Assembly (NCBI GenBank): GCA_030998015.1
Contig: JARWMV010000066.1
Coordinates: 1-64,000, forward strand
DNA length: 64,000 bases
DNA from: Ceratorhiza oryzae-sativae
Taxonomy: Eukaryota; Basidiomycota; Agaricomycetes; Cantharellales; Ceratobasidiaceae
Direction: 5' to 3'
Of the stretch, positions 52,422 to 64,000 are shown piece after piece. Position numbers and translations under genes: made by a program. Within the stretch, counting starts at the first letter, position 1, and each line of letters starts with the position of its first letter. The notes under the pieces were generated by a model, which saw nothing but the letters and a program-made list of their open reading frames with translations, did not search any database and was not told the DNA's origin.

Positions 52422-53728
52422 TGTTACGGGTCAGGGTACACTTGAATATCTAGAGCTTAAGCAAATGTAGATATGTTAGTATACACTAATCGTACTCAAT
52501 ACTTCTTAGACTAGAGTAAGAAGGCTCAAAGTAGTTGCAATGCGATCAAGTAACACTCAAGGTAGTCTTAATCTTTCACAGTGTAAACTGACTAATTTAT
52601 AGGTATAAAGAGCAAGACTACTATGGTCAGGTTCCCTTAGATATCTTAAATGTAGTTCAGCCCTAGTCGCTTGGACTAACTGATACTAATCTTAATACTA
52701 GGCTTAAGCGATAGCTTATAGGATAGATGGTGGGCTGCCTAATGCGTGTACTTCCTCAGCTACAGGTACTTAGATTTCCTCTAATAGCTGGTACTTAATG
52801 TCACGCTCAATCAGGCAATATTGTATCCTTATATATCTCTGTATATAAGATACAATGACTCAGACAGTATATAACTAATATGGTACTTTATTCCTCAGTA
52901 CTAGTTATATAAGAAATCACACACAGACAAGAGAGATAGACAGAGAAAAGAAACCAATAACCGGTCTGGGTTGAGTAGAGAGGAAGGGTGGTCTGGAAGG
53001 GCCTCAGAGGAGGTCCTTTTATACCCTGAGGAGGGCATTCCAGAGCCAAATAGATACATGCATGCCAGTGCGATCATCAAAAGAGGGTACTGCTATACTT
53101 GGGGTACACCCTAGCCCAGTATAGGATAAAAGAGTAAAGACAGGGTGTGGATCGAAGGCATTGATGCATCTGAGACCTGCTATTGGCTTGTAGATCATAT
53201 TATCATAGTATATACATGTAATGAACGGAGGCTACATCTCAGTGAGTCATAGAGTGAGTCAGAGAAGCTTCTGGATCAATTTGGGAAGCTCTCCTGACTC
53301 ACTGGAGTCATTAGATCTTGATTGATGGTCCAGTAAGATTCTAATGATCTTTGGGCCATTCCGGCGCGAGGATCCAGTGGATCGCGACGATCTTCGGGCA
53401 GCAGATACCGCCGAAGATTAGCTATCGATAGAGCATAAGATCGCTTTGATAGCCTAAGCGGTTGCCGAGATATGAGCGGTGCGATGTTGTAATCAATATC
53501 TCCTGATAAGAGGAAATATCGCAACCTCTGTATCTCTCTGAGATCTTATCGTAAAAACTTAATAAAATATGCGTTGGAGAGCGGGAATTTTGTACTATTT
53601 AATGTAACACAAAATAGTACAATTCAGAGTGCATACAAATTCAAGTATTTCACAATTTAATTACAGAGGCATCGCTTGAGGTTGGCAGAGCAGACTAAAA
53701 TAATAGAAAATGTTAGTGATCCATAACA
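52422..53728 (-). repeat. 5' LTR of element E (1307 bp)
   Basis: In minus sense it starts TGTTATGGATCAC at 53728 and ends at 52422. It shares nearly its whole length with 32780-34092, with a few small indels and substitutions. Confidence 0.92.
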
Positions 53729-53733
53729 CATAT

Positions 53734-53895
53734 CACCTTATATCTTGGAACCTTTTTGCTGATGAACTCCATGCCTTCAAACCACCTGAGTTCACCAGTG
53801 CCACCTGGTTTGGGGTTCCTGTCAACCCACTCCCTTGTCCTGTTCAACCTGCCCCTCCATCAATCTGCCTACTCAGGAAAAACTTGTGGGGGTAA
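53734..53895 (+). other. Possible exon interrupted by element E
   Basis: Open frame to TAG 53895 with protein-like composition (SWNLFADELHAFKPPEF), beginning at the E target duplication. Its upstream part would lie before 32775, where I see no matching frame apart from the MITE. Weak evidence of an older gene or transposon exon. Confidence 0.2.
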
Positions 53896-53924
53896 TAGTG
53901 GGTAATCACCCCTAATTATCTCAT

Positions 53925-54015
53925 TATCCTATTAATACACCCCCCCTTTTCATTACACCTAATTACACCCTAATTACCCCATGTAATTACCCCATGTAAT
54001 TACCCCATGAAATTT
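53925..54015. repeat. AT-rich short tandem repeat
   Basis: Repeats of TAATTACCCCATG and shorter variants (CTAATTACACC), about three full units near 53975-54010. Could be a terminal repeat of an unrecognised element. Confidence 0.5.
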
Positions 54016-54949
54016 ACATGTAATCACACCAGATAATAGAACTGTTTCATTATGCCAGGTTATGACCCAATGTGATGACAAGTCATGGTTATGGTGGGTT
54101 TTTACCATATATCTTATCCTAGTGATAGCACACAGTCTCATAATTTAGTATCATTAGCCAAGAATCATTATAGGAGGCCATTACACTGGGTCAGTAGGTG
54201 AGGTAATAATTCTATGTAAATACAGCAGGTAAGTATAGAAGTAAATTACCAAGTGCCCTTACACTGCTGAAAATAGCTAATTGTTGATTTACCAGTCAAT
54301 TAATCAAACCCTCACCTGATTCATCAGAATGCCAAGATTGGATGTAAATAGACACAGAAATATTGCTGTACTACCCATGCAGTACCCCAAATTATAAGGA
54401 GTGAGGGATATACATTCATTTGGGATTACTAAAGTACAATATAGGCCAATAGCCAAGAGAGAAAACAACAAACAAATGACAGTGCTGTGATCACACAAAA
54501 GTAGACTGTCAGCCTCAGACTCATCATGTGGAGCAAGGAAACACTCACCAGGATGCTGAGCAACAAGTTAGGAGAGTGGCAGGTACAAATGCACATCAAG
54601 ATAACAGGACAGGACACAAGATAAAAGGGTGAGGAGGGATGCAAGATGTACAAGGCAGATCAAGGGGGGATGAGCAAGATGTACACAATGGAGGGGGGTT
54701 TGTATGTGTGGAAAACTGGATCAACAATATATAACACACATGGGCACTGAGAGAAAATTGTCTGATTGTTCAACAAATACTTACTTGTGCCTGAGTGGGT
54801 ATTGTTGGCAGCAGGTGGTTCATTCTTCATCAAGGTTGACTGATGCACCCAAATATGCACTGGCTCAACAGTTAGTTACTTCTGTACATAGGTGTACTAC
54901 AATACAACTCACATGCCATACTTGAGCCATTCATTTTGTAAGTTGAGAA
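54016..54949. other. Unannotated AT-rich stretch
   Basis: Only short scattered open frames on both strands, no motif. One donor-like GTAAGT on the minus strand near 54780 could belong to the hypothetical gene to the right. Confidence 0.4.
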
Positions 54950-57310
54950 GTTGTTCATGCACTGTTTTGTTAAATTTTTGTAGCACTTCTAAGTATGACT
55001 GATAGACCTTGGCCTGCATGTTGGCATGTAGAACCATCAGCACAAATCAGCCAGTTGCCTATTTGCTAACATGGTGGTGCATTGTCATTAAGGTTCCAGC
55101 AACAGCAGGAAGGAGCAATGGCTGCATGCGATTGTTATAGGTAACCCTGACTGAGTCCAGCCCCCAGAAATACAATGCCACAATGCACTCCTCAATGGTG
55201 ACATGCTCAAACTCATTGACTACAGGTTTGAGGTTATATGTAGTGTGTTAGAGATGAATCAAATGTTAGCTTGAGAAAACTTACTTGGAAGTGCAAAGCA
55301 CCAGGTTGTAGGAGTTTCTTTACTAGTTGCTTGTTGAATTGGATATTGTCAGGTGTGCATGGTGGATTGATGAGCAAATACAGATAGTTTATTCTTGGCT
55401 GCACCTGTTCCCTCATGCTCCTGTGAAAGGTTGAGGCATGGTGAATAATCTGGGAATTTTCAGTAATTTTAATGAGAAGAAGATAGTACATTACTTACAA
55501 TTGATCATAGGGCATGAGGAGTCTTCTCAAATGGCTGATTTGGCACTTTGCAAGGCCAGAGTTTGCCCCAGATTTTGACTACCAGATTGTCAAATACACC
55601 AAACATCTTGTAGAGACCCTGACAGCATGCCATAACAACAAACTTGGGGATAGCCAGCAAGGCAATTTCTTGCCATGTGCCTGTAAAATTGGCAAGCATG
55701 GGCTTCCTGCATTGTGTAAGCTTTAGCACATGAAGCATTTGAACAAATAATTGTACTCACAATATGCTCACCTAGAACAAGACCTGCCTCTGCTTCAAGT
55801 ACCTCAGTGTTGTCATTGATGAAATTTGCATGGCATTGATATCATCCCAAATGACATGTGCTGGACAAACCTGGGGAGTGGAGGTGGGCAGCCAACCACA
55901 GACACCAGTCAAGACTTGGGCCAAAAGGTTGTAAGCCAGCTGGTTGGCCTTGAGAGCTTGGCTCAACCCACTGACCCTTTGTGTTACTTGGGTTGCAAGA
56001 TGAGCTGCCCAAGTAAGCACAGCAGGAATGTCTGAAGTCAATGGGGGATCCAGGTTGAGGGATGATAACAATGAGGGCAGCAGCAGACAGACAGGGCACA
56101 AGAATCAACCAAGCCAGAATCAGCCTGGGGTGTGGCAGACTTGGGGGGAGCATGGTGTAAATGTGGGGGTTGACAAGTGTCCAGTGCAGCTGGCAGTGGC
56201 CATGTATGCTTCAAACCACCCAAGCTATGCAATAGGCAACAAGGTGAGGTGTGGAGGGACCTTGAGATGGTGTTGGTTCAAGATGGGGCTGCTTGCTGGC
56301 ACATGAGGCTTCAGGGTTGGGTTCAGGATCAGAGTCCAACTTTGCAGGTTTGATGTTGAGGGCAACACTGCCAGATGCATGATTAGGATGTTTGAAGGAG
56401 GGGGGTTGTTTGATTGCAGGGTAGGTGGGGTTGGTTGGTCAGGAGTTTGATGGAGGAGTAGGGAGGCAAGGCACATGAGCACCAAACAGTGGTTGCTGCA
56501 ATATGGAGTCACCTGGCCCCAGCTTGACAAGCTCAGACTCAGACTCAGACTCAGACTCAGACTCAGTGGCTGTATTGTCATCAGCCAGTACTGTCTGCCA
56601 TGCCTTGCCTAGTTTCATGCCAGCTAGCTCTGCAGTGAGTGATCTATATACCAAACAAGTCAATTTACTTACTTTCAATTGCTGAGGTGTGGGGCTGGTG
56701 TCCACTGCCCAAGACCAGATGTTTGGTTAATTGCAGGACAGGCTGTATTCAATGTTAGGTATATAAAATTATTGATTACACTACACCTACTGGAGCACTG
56801 CCCCCTTCATCCACCAAGGAACCTGAATGATATTTAGTGTTTCTTGAGATTTTGGCAATAATTTTTTCAAGGACTTTTGGTGCAAGCCTTGAGGTGTCAG
56901 CACCAAGGAACACTGTTGCACAGTGGATGTCTTTGGCTTTCTTGCTGGCTGGACCTTGGCTTGCCATTTGCAAATTGCTGTTGTTGTATTCAGGCAAAGT
57001 AAATGGTTCTGTTTGAGGGAATATCAGCATTTTATAGTTACAAAAATTAAAGAATTGTGTCACTTACCTGGTGAGCTTTTGTAGCTCTGCTTCCTAGTGG
57101 GTTGGAAATCTGTCCAGGATGTTTGCCTGGTTTCCTGGTGTTTGACTTTGGTTTCCCTTGGGACTGGGGCTGGGATGGTGTTGTTGGGCAGCTTGATTGC
57201 TGGGTCTCTGATAGGTAGGCATCTTGGACCATATGAGTATAGATGAGTTATCTGTGAATAAAAGTACTTACCCAACTGGCATTTGTTGCTTGAAGGCTTA
57301 CTCACACAAG
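54950..57310 (-). CDS. Hypothetical multi-exon gene(s), minus strand
   Basis: Several minus-strand frames with coding-like composition are bordered by GTAAGT donors and AG acceptors. Examples: an exon near 57060-57250 spliced to 57016-56780 (LGADTSRLAPKVLEKIIAKI), exons at 56101-55772 and 55720-55505 (NFTGTWQEIALLAIPKFVVM), 55412-55281 (INYLYLLINPPCTPDNIQF), and 55222-55050 (FEHVTIEECIVALYFWGLD). Joins are not all in frame by my reading, and stops occur, so this may be a decayed gene or transposon. I recognise no domain. Confidence 0.3.
56527..56568. repeat. Hexanucleotide microsatellite (GACTCA)n
   Basis: About six tandem copies of CAGACT. On the minus strand they encode a Ser-Glu dipeptide run (SESESESE) within one frame of the hypothetical gene. 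Confidence 0.85.
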
Positions 57311-58044
57311 TGGATCATTGGACAGCCAGATTGGACATGAGTGTTGAGTTTGTCTGAGAGCCTGAACAAATTTGTGTTAGCAACTGCCATGCAATAGAAG
57401 AATTACTTACAAATCTGTAGATGCCAGACTCAAGTACAAGTGGATGTGTGTAACAATCCCTAGTTGGCTCAACAGGGGTAGCACAGATGAGAAAGGTCCA
57501 CTGACTTTTGTGCTGTTAAATACAAGATGGAATCAGGAGCACTTGGGAATAACAGTTTGGCTTGCCTGGTGTGTATGGCCAATGCAATGACAATTGTTTT
57601 GTGTATCCTCAGAACATGGTGCTTGCCAGAGCTGGGTTGTTTGGGCTTGGTCTGGATATAGGATAGGTGCCAGTAGTGTCAGGCAAACTTGAAGTGGGTG
57701 CGCAACCAAGATTGAGAAAATCACAGCCAACTGAATTGATATTTATAATATGACCAAATGCAAAACATGGAACAGCAGGCTCAACTGGTTGATTTGGGTG
57801 CCAGAGCATGCCATTCACACATCTGACCAGATGGGTACAATGCAGCCCCCTTGCTAGCCAGATATGTTGAACATGACAGGTAGACTCAGATGAGTACACA
57901 ATTCCTAAGTAAAATGTTTTATAAATGGTGTAATATGATGTAGAAGCATGTGCCTGTATCGTCTGAACACTCATCTGCGTCCTCCCAACTGAACTGCACC
58001 TACCAAAGTCTTGCCTCTGCACTCTGATGGCTTGAGGCAGAAGC
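57311..58044. other. Unannotated stretch before the Plavaka gene
   Basis: A 167-codon minus-strand frame (58112-57609) overlaps here but lacks recognisable motifs and runs into the transposase start. I see no terminal repeat of the Plavaka element. Confidence 0.35.
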
Positions 58045-61000
58045 ATGTATGCGCATGCTGTGCACCACACCGCAATGGTCCTTCCCAAACTACATGACGA
58101 AAAGTTCACCAACCCACTCCATATTCATAATTGGCAACTCACCTGTCCTCATTGCCACAAACACCTAAAGACTGAGCTTGGACGTGATTTGCATATCCTG
58201 TTTCGTCCACACTGTTGCTTGATGCACCAATATCGACTTCAGCGAAAAGGGAAACCCACAAGGAAACGAAAGCAGAAACGAACACGAATTGAGGACGTAC
58301 CTTGTGAGCGGGTTACAGACGAGCCACCAGCGAAACGGGTACGATTTGCCCCAGATCCCCCACCCATTGCTGGCCCATCTCGTCTTCCCCCGCCCCGTGA
58401 TCATCCAGATATGCAACGCACACATAGCAGACGCTGGGTCGAGGCGTTCCCGTATAGCTCTGCCGGTTCGTATAGCGGTGCACGCACGAAGATGCGTCAC
58501 GTCCGAAGTAACCTCTGGGTAGAGCCGTTTCCAGTGAGCACAGCCGGGGTGCCCGTTGGGAGACGCAAGAAAAAGGAGTTGGATTTGCCAGGCTACCTGA
58601 AATCATGTGGGTTGCTCGGTCAGCTGGAGGCGTTCAATACGGCCGAAACCTTGATGACGACGGGTTTAACTGGGGGTGAAAGGACTAGGCATCTTAAAAG
58701 CGCAATTGTGAGTACATATAGCATTGATATATCGATTAGCGCTCACCTTTGAGGTAGTATAAGGGGAAGGGGGTGTGGAAGGACAATGCCGCACTGGTAG
58801 GAGATGTGGATTGGCTTCCGCGAGGACCAAAGTGGAAGACGGAGGAAGTCGTCGTGGGCGAGGGACCGTATGAGCAATCATACACTGTCTACTTACGGAG
58901 CATCTTGGATGTAATTCGTGAGCTGATTGGTGCGCGGCGGTTTCGGGCAAATATGCGTTACGTACCTGGGCGTCACTGGACGTCGTCGCAATGCGAGAAC
59001 CAGGTGTACGACAAAATGTGACGTGGAAACTGGTGGTGGCGAATGCAGGTAAGACTGAGTGATTGTTGAATAATTGAAAACTCACGTTTAACCAGTATCT
59101 CATACACAACAAAAGCGGCACCGTTGTGCTGCTTATCATTTCTTCGGACGAAACTACCTATGCCAGCGACCCACATAGCGCTAAAGCCCACCCCGTATAT
59201 CTAACGATTGGGAACATCAATAAATCCATACAGTCTAAACCATCAAAGCACGCTATGGTTGTGATTGGTTACTTACCAGTCGAGTCCTTCAAGCACGTTT
59301 CGAATAAGGCCACACGCGTTCAATATCGGGGGGAGTTACTACACAAGTCGCTCGCGAAAATCTTCGAACCCCTAAAGGCTGCGTCCGACGAAGGCCTCCT
59401 TGCTTGGTGTGCCGATGGATACCTTCGCCACATATATCCCATAATCGCTGCCTGTGTTGCTGACTGGCCCGAGCAGAATGATCTCGCTTGCACCGTGAGG
59501 AACGGGTGTCCCAAGTGCAATCAAAAACACTGGGGACGAGGTCAGGGGAGGCCACTGGCGCCCGTGCGAGATCAAGAGAAGATAAGTGAATCGCTGCGGA
59601 CTTACCAGAGAACGATGCAATCCTTGGTGTTGCGCACCCACCGTTTGAAGCCATGGCCGCCGTTCTGGGACGGTATCCCTCACTTCGACATCGGATTGAG
59701 CTTTACGCCCGATCTCCTTCATCAGTTATACTTGGGGCTATACAGCCACGCCCGTGACTGGATTGAAGACTTTCTAGGTACTAGGGAGTTTAACAGACGG
59801 TTCAGGGCCATGCCGCTTGCACACGACTTACGGCATTTTAAGCGGGGTGTTACACTCACCAAACGGTGGACAGGACAGGAGGCGAGGCAGATGATGCAGC
59901 AGTTTCTGCCGATAGTTGTTGACGCTCAAGCACCGTCTGATCTGGTTCGAATGGTTCGTGCACTTAGTGACTTTTCGTATTTGGTCCATAGCAGTCAACT
60001 AACCGAAGTTGACCTGGTGGAGCTAAACGAATCTCTCGCACGATTCCACGAGTCTAAACAGGTACTGGTTCAGTTGGGTATCGTATCAAGTCAAAGCGCG
60101 TTTGATCACATACCGAAAATACATATGCTTTCCTACTACGCGGAGTCGACTCGTGAGTTTGGAACACCTGACGGCTACAGTATGGAGACGCCCGAGCACT
60201 TACATATTCTATACGTCAAAATTCCATGGCGTTTCTCGAACCGCAAGAACCCGATCCCTCAAATCGTCAAGTACGTTCGGCGGCTCGAAGCCCTCCTAGT
60301 CCAACGATCGCTAATCGAAGAGGCTTATGGCGAGCGCCCAGCATTCAAGATACAAGAGCCCATGTACGACGACAACGAAGACAAGACGTGTGGTGGCGGA
60401 GATGATGCAAGCAGTGACGAGTACGAGGACGAGGACATGGTCATCTTAGAGTCGGATGAGCCGGTATCGGTATTGAAGCGTCTAGTGTATGTATAGTACG
60501 CTTCGGTAACTTAGCGTAGTGTATGCGAAGCGGAAGAGCTCAACGAAATGTATAATACGCAAGTGAGAGGTGAAAGTCGCTGAGTAGAGAGGCGACGCAT
60601 ACATTCAGTTATATAGTAAGAAACGGAGAATACAACGCGTGAATAACGGGTGTATCTATCTAATGTATCTACGAATGGAGTTAACATACGAAACTCGGGG
60701 TACATGCGGAGAGTAAGGAACAACGTCGATATAACATCGAACAATATACGGGTCAGTTCAACAATCGGATACCGCGTGCTATCCCCGACCCAAGTTTGCA
60801 ATCGCTCGGCACCCAACCGCTCCGCAAGTCCCCGGTCGAGACCTGATTATGTTATATGGAGCCTCCGACTTCTTCCGGGCGCTTCGCCGCTTTCTTCTTC
60901 CCAAGGCTCGCCTCCGTGGCGAGTCTCTCTCTTTCCTCCCCTCTGACCGGTACGACGTCTGGCACAAGGTCGGTCTCATCCACTTGCCGCTCGTTTTAGA

Positions 61001-61541
61001 CCCCGACCAGCCTTGCCACCATGATGTGATCCGCCTTATCCCTCGAGCGCGAGATGCGGCTGGCCGTCTCTCTCGACACAGCCGGTTCGATACCATCCTC
61101 TTTACTGGCTTTACTGGTGACCGAAAAGATTTCGGGCTGCCTCGTAAGTACCTTGCTCTAAAATCTACACCTCCTTGCTGATCCCGATCGTTTTCATATG
61201 TGCGCAGGATTTCGTGCGGCCGTGTACGTGCCATCTTCACACTTCCCCCCCGCCTCGAGCACCTGCATCGTGGTCGGCTAGTTTTCGTTGATGTATTTTT
61301 ACCTTTCCTGCCTGATAGCTCCGCGTCACACAGATTGTATTCCACGGTACCAGCTTACTCGGACGGCGTCCCAGTTTCGCTGGTAATGCCTCTCGGTTGT
61401 CTCGTGATGGCTTGCCACCTTGCGCCGGACTTCTCTATATACCCACAGTCTCCAACCCCACCTCGTCTCGTGTTCAATACCTTCTACAACCACTTTACTT
61501 ATCTTTCCTTGTCCTACTGGCAGCGACTCGGCTTGCTTTGA
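58045..61541 (+). pseudogene. Plavaka-type transposase gene, split by a solo LTR
   Basis: Exon 1 58045-58707 carries an N-terminal zinc finger (CPHCHKHLKTELGRDLHILF) and a basic/Pro linker. Intron 58708-58757. Exon 2 58758-59048 (YVPGRHW, GNWWW). Intron 59049-59095. Exon 3 from 59096 carries the catalytic region ISSDETTYASD, HPVYLTIGNINKS and VVIGYLPV. Reading continues past 60470 and, after the inserted LTR (60471-60763), resumes with FAIARHPTAP, GASDFFRALRRFL, SRFDTILF and, after an intron near 61144-61207, CGRVRAIFTLPPRL to 61541. Defects: TGA at 59019-59021, the LTR insertion, and a one-base mismatch at the last splice junction. Family assignment is from memory of Plavaka (CACTA-related) proteins. 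Confidence 0.78.
60471..60763 (-). repeat. Solo LTR inside the Plavaka gene
   Basis: 293 bp flanked by ATCGG at 60466-60470 and 60764-60768. In minus sense it starts TGTTGAACTGACCC and ends CTTCAATA. Same family as 62434-62725, in opposite orientation. Size and TGTTGAA start resemble copia LTRs such as 41283-41574, but the bodies differ. Confidence 0.85.
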
Positions 61542-62433
61542 TGTGTGCCTTTGTTACCATGATCTTACAAGTGTAACTTGTGGCCATCGAATTTTGTATT
61601 TGCGATACAAAATATTATCTGTTTGTGTTGTACTACATACGCGTGCACTGGGGGACTACTCAAAGGCTCGAAAGGTGCAATATATATAATCCTTTAAATG
61701 CTATGGCATGACAAAACAATATAACCCTGTACAAGTACTTTCATTCGAGCAATTACGCTGTTGTCCAGCGTCAAAACCGCTGTGTAATAGTACGCCGTAA
61801 AAACGTGTGATCGTGTGTAAGAACGCCATTACGACACCCACTGTTTCATTGCCCGAGGTTACACCTCAAGTTTTTCCTGAGTACCCTGTGTCCATATCCA
61901 TTGTGTGCATCTTTGACTCGTTCGTTTCTCATTGTTGAGCCATAAACGCTGCGCATCCATCCTCTGCAGCAATTTACAATCGTACAGGGCCATAGCTTCT
62001 ATGCTGCTCCTTACTCAAGAATGCTCTCCACGATGCAGGATCCTCAGACCCACCGGTCCTACAAGCTGGGCGTCGTAGGATTCCATCCGCCGGATCGTGG
62101 CGTGACGTAACCAGCGGTACAACTTTACTTCACACAAAATGCCGCCCGCTGAGCTCTATCAACACGATAGCCATCCAACCGCGTCGATGGTGGGCGCTTT
62201 CTGAGAAGTATCATCGGACGCCAGTGGATTGCTCTCTTAAGGCGTACTGATTTAGGTCTCAACCCGCTCGACGAGGCCAGCGGATGAGCGCTGGCCGGTG
62301 GGTCGCTCCAGGCTCGACTATAGACCTAACTCAGGCTCGACTGAGCTGACGAACGATCCTTGGTCGCGCCCCGGCTACCAGCATGCATCCTACACCCCAG
62401 CAATATCGACCCTCGATACGCATGCTTTCCTTT
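61542..62433. other. Unannotated stretch after the Plavaka gene
   Basis: CpG-rich sequence with no convincing open frame. Presumably the 3' end of the Plavaka element and its target; terminal inverted repeats were not found. Confidence 0.4.
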
Positions 62434-62725
62434 TGTTGAACTGACCCGTATATTGTTCGATGTTATATCGACGTTGTTCCTTACTCTCCGCATGTACCCC
62501 GAGTCTCGTATGTTAACTCCATTCGTAGATACATTAGATAGATACACCCGTTATTCACGCGTTGTATTCTCCGTTTCTTACTATATAACTGAATGTATGC
62601 GTCGCCTCTCTACTCAGCGACTTTCACCTCTCACTTGCGTATTATACACTTGTTGAGCTCTTCCGCTTCGCATACACTACGCTAAGTTACCGAAGCGTAC
62701 TATACATACACTAGACGTTTCAATA
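62434..62725 (+). repeat. Solo LTR, inverted relative to 60471-60763
   Basis: 292 bp, starting TGTTGAACTGACCC and ending TTTCAATA, with TSD CCTTT at 62429-62433 and 62726-62730. Nearly identical to the reverse complement of 60471-60763. Confidence 0.92.
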
Positions 62726-62730
62726 CCTTT

Positions 62731-63425
62731 TGCACCACCTACACCGAGCGAGGCGCGACACCACTTGGACCCGCTCACCGAACAACGCTCGCCGCCAATC
62801 CCAAGGTCCAACGCGAGCTTGCGATAGAGGCAGGATACCATTGGACGCCTAGTGTATGTGAGTCCTCTGCGTCCCGTGCGCTCGCAAATGTAGCGGTATC
62901 TAGATCATAGCTCTTGCATCGATCACAGCCCCTTTGTTTCTTCACCATCGCGATGCAGCTCTCCCTTGCATGTATATATCAATTCGGTCGACCGGTGACC
63001 TCGAATACATAGGAACCCCGATATGTCGTGCGATTCCATTCATTCTTGTGGAAAATATGAAAAGCTCCAGCGTCCGTTCGACTCTGTCCATGCAGCCCAG
63101 TGTAGGGTACGGTAAATAATTCATTTGGAGTTATTTACTATGTATATATGAATGTTTGTATACATCATGGTATGCAAGCCTGTAAGAGTACTGTCGAGTG
63201 GTGTATGACATAAACATTTTATCGAGCAAACACTAGAAGTTGCACAGTACATCTAGTAGCAAGTTATCCAGTTGTGCTGAATTGGTCTCCGAAGAGCCAA
63301 CGACGCTTCGGGCCGCAGGTTTTGATCTTCTCCATGCTCAACTACCCCAGGAACTGGGTCGTCGCTAATTAAGTCACGCAACAAGCCCTCTCGCAAATCA
63401 ACCCCCTCGGTCAAGTACTTTTAAA
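62731..63425. other. Unannotated stretch
   Basis: A GC-rich segment to about 62860 has coding-like composition in more than one frame, followed by AT-richer sequence. No domain recognised. Confidence 0.35.
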
Positions 63426-64000
63426 CTATTCATCCGACCCATGAAGTGCTGGTATAATCTCATCAAAGCCTGCCTCGGCCTCCCACGTATCCAGGCCTTC
63501 TTGCGAAGCGTTGGGCTCGGCATCGGATAATCTCTCCCTAGACAGTTTCAGAGTTGGTTCTCCAGCTTGCTTAACATTGCCGGATAGCTCACGGAAACAC
63601 ACAGCGGGGCGCATGTAGCTGTGTTTGGCGCCCTATAAGCAATATATATGCTTAACTCTCTTTGTTGCTGGTTGTAATTATAATATACTCATGTTTCGTT
63701 GATGGTGTTCGTGTTGTTTGATCTGAGTCATAAAAATAATAGTGCTCGCTTTTGCCTGCCGCGATCCGGAGATTGTAGCTTTGTAAACTTGGAGACCGTC
63801 CGCTTCTCAGCCATAGAGTTCGGGGCAAACGAATATAACTCGATGGCAAGATAGCTCAGCACGCAAGCATCGAGGTGGCGAGAAAGGCTAGCCCAGTATT
63901 CAAGAGCAGTCGCCGATTGGAGATATCGGTCAAATTGAGATCTTTGTCGAACGTATGCTTCGAACTCGGTTCCAAACTCATCAAAAACGGTTAAAGGACC
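63426..64000 (-). pseudogene. hAT-like transposase C-terminus, runs off the window
   Basis: From the right edge the minus strand reads PLTVFDEFGTEFEAYV, ALEYWASLSRHLDACVLSYL and YSFAPNSMAEKRTVSKFTKL, the pattern of the hAT dimerisation domain (W, then a hydrophobic L..A.....P.S...R..S core). One frameshift near 63745 leads to MTQIKQHEHHQ. A further frame (63614-63426), acidic and ending in TAG, may be the last exon. The N-terminal part, including the catalytic region, lies outside the window. Assignment is by pattern and memory. Confidence 0.5.

Larger units (their letters stand above)
32780..53728 (-). mobile_element. Giant Ty3/Gypsy chromovirus E with accessory genes
   Basis: Minus-strand element bounded by the TSD CATAT (32775-32779, 53729-53733). 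LTRs of about 1.31 kb. Without the nested mariner and copia it is about 14.4 kb, very large for Gypsy. Sense order: LTR, tRNA primer site, 146-codon ORF, 375-codon ORF, Gag with collagen-like region and CCHC, PR-RT-RH-IN-chromodomain, then a membrane-anchored ORF, a two-intron gene and a 342-codon gene, purine tract, LTR. Several in-frame TGA stops and frameshifts are present. Confidence 0.92.

Noticed and set aside
54304..54653. Small minus-strand membrane-like proteins
   Set aside because: Short overlapping hydrophobic frames in AT-rich DNA with no conserved neighbour or start context; likely chance.
57609..58112. 167-codon minus-strand ORF
   Set aside because: Overlaps the first exon of the Plavaka transposase on the other strand and has no recognisable motif or splice support.
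60469..62730. A DNA transposon with 290-bp terminal inverted repeats
   Set aside because: Each arm has its own distinct 5-bp target duplication, so these are two solo LTRs.
1..64000. CRISPR array or prokaryotic operon
   Set aside because: Direct repeats present are LTRs, minisatellites and codon repeats; genes have introns and eukaryotic transposon domains.

Overview
This is a fungal, almost certainly basidiomycete (Agaricomycete), transposon graveyard. Short GT-AG introns of about 46-50 nt, a Plavaka-type transposase (a family best known from basidiomycetes), chromodomain Ty3/Gypsy elements and an absence of host housekeeping genes point that way. The gag and pol proteins remind me of Rhizoctonia-type elements, but that is an impression from memory. 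I see no CRISPR, rRNA, intact tRNA or bacterial features.

Layout. 1-872: remnant of a LINE RNase H domain. 873-11556: Ty3/Gypsy element A (minus strand) with 5' LTR 10766-11556 and 3' LTR 873-1551. Between its pol and its 3' LTR it carries about 3.9 kb of non-canonical cargo: a decayed replication-initiator (Rep) gene of the circular ssDNA virus (CRESS; geminivirus/genomovirus-like) type with HUH nuclease and SF3 helicase motifs, a divergent short spliced gene, and an unknown ORF of about 270-310 codons. 11557-15106: a second, truncated copy of the same pol-plus-cargo block (A2). 15107-22350: an LTR of family B/C/D on the minus strand (element D), split by full-length Gypsy element B (15315-22177, TSD GCAGA). 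22351-22705: the pol tail of D. 22706-23968: LTR fragment of family E. 24373-32377: full-length Gypsy element C (TSD TAAGG), itself containing a solo LTR of family A (25190-25867, TSD CTTCA) and a solo LTR of its own family (31160-31535, TSD CCAGA). 32586-32770: palindromic MITE-like hairpin.

32780-53728: very large Gypsy element E (minus strand, TSD CATAT) with two extra 5' ORFs, a collagen-like Gag region, chromodomain pol and three extra genes between integrase and the 3' LTR, one containing two near-identical introns. E is interrupted by a Tc1/mariner element (39326-40938, TA target) and a Ty1/copia element (41283-46253, TSD CAATT) whose two 292-bp LTRs are identical by eye. 53734-58044: AT-rich sequence with possible exons of an unrecognised gene and simple repeats. 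58045-61541: spliced Plavaka transposase gene, split by a solo LTR (60471-60763, TSD ATCGG); an inverted second solo LTR lies at 62434-62725 (TSD CCTTT). 63426-64000: C-terminal piece of a hAT-like transposase running off the window.

How it works together. Families A and B/C have no tRNA-type primer site next to the LTR. Instead they have a 12-15 nt segment complementary to their own LTR about 33 nt downstream of a TATA box, as in self-priming Tf1/sushi elements. E has a conventional TGG primer site and the copia has a half-tRNA-iMet-type site. Most coding regions are broken by single-base frameshifts and by TGA stops that, where two copies can be compared, arise from CGA. The most unusual content is the Rep-bearing cargo of element A, present in two copies and therefore apparently amplified by the retrotransposon, and the gene-rich 3' cassette of element E.
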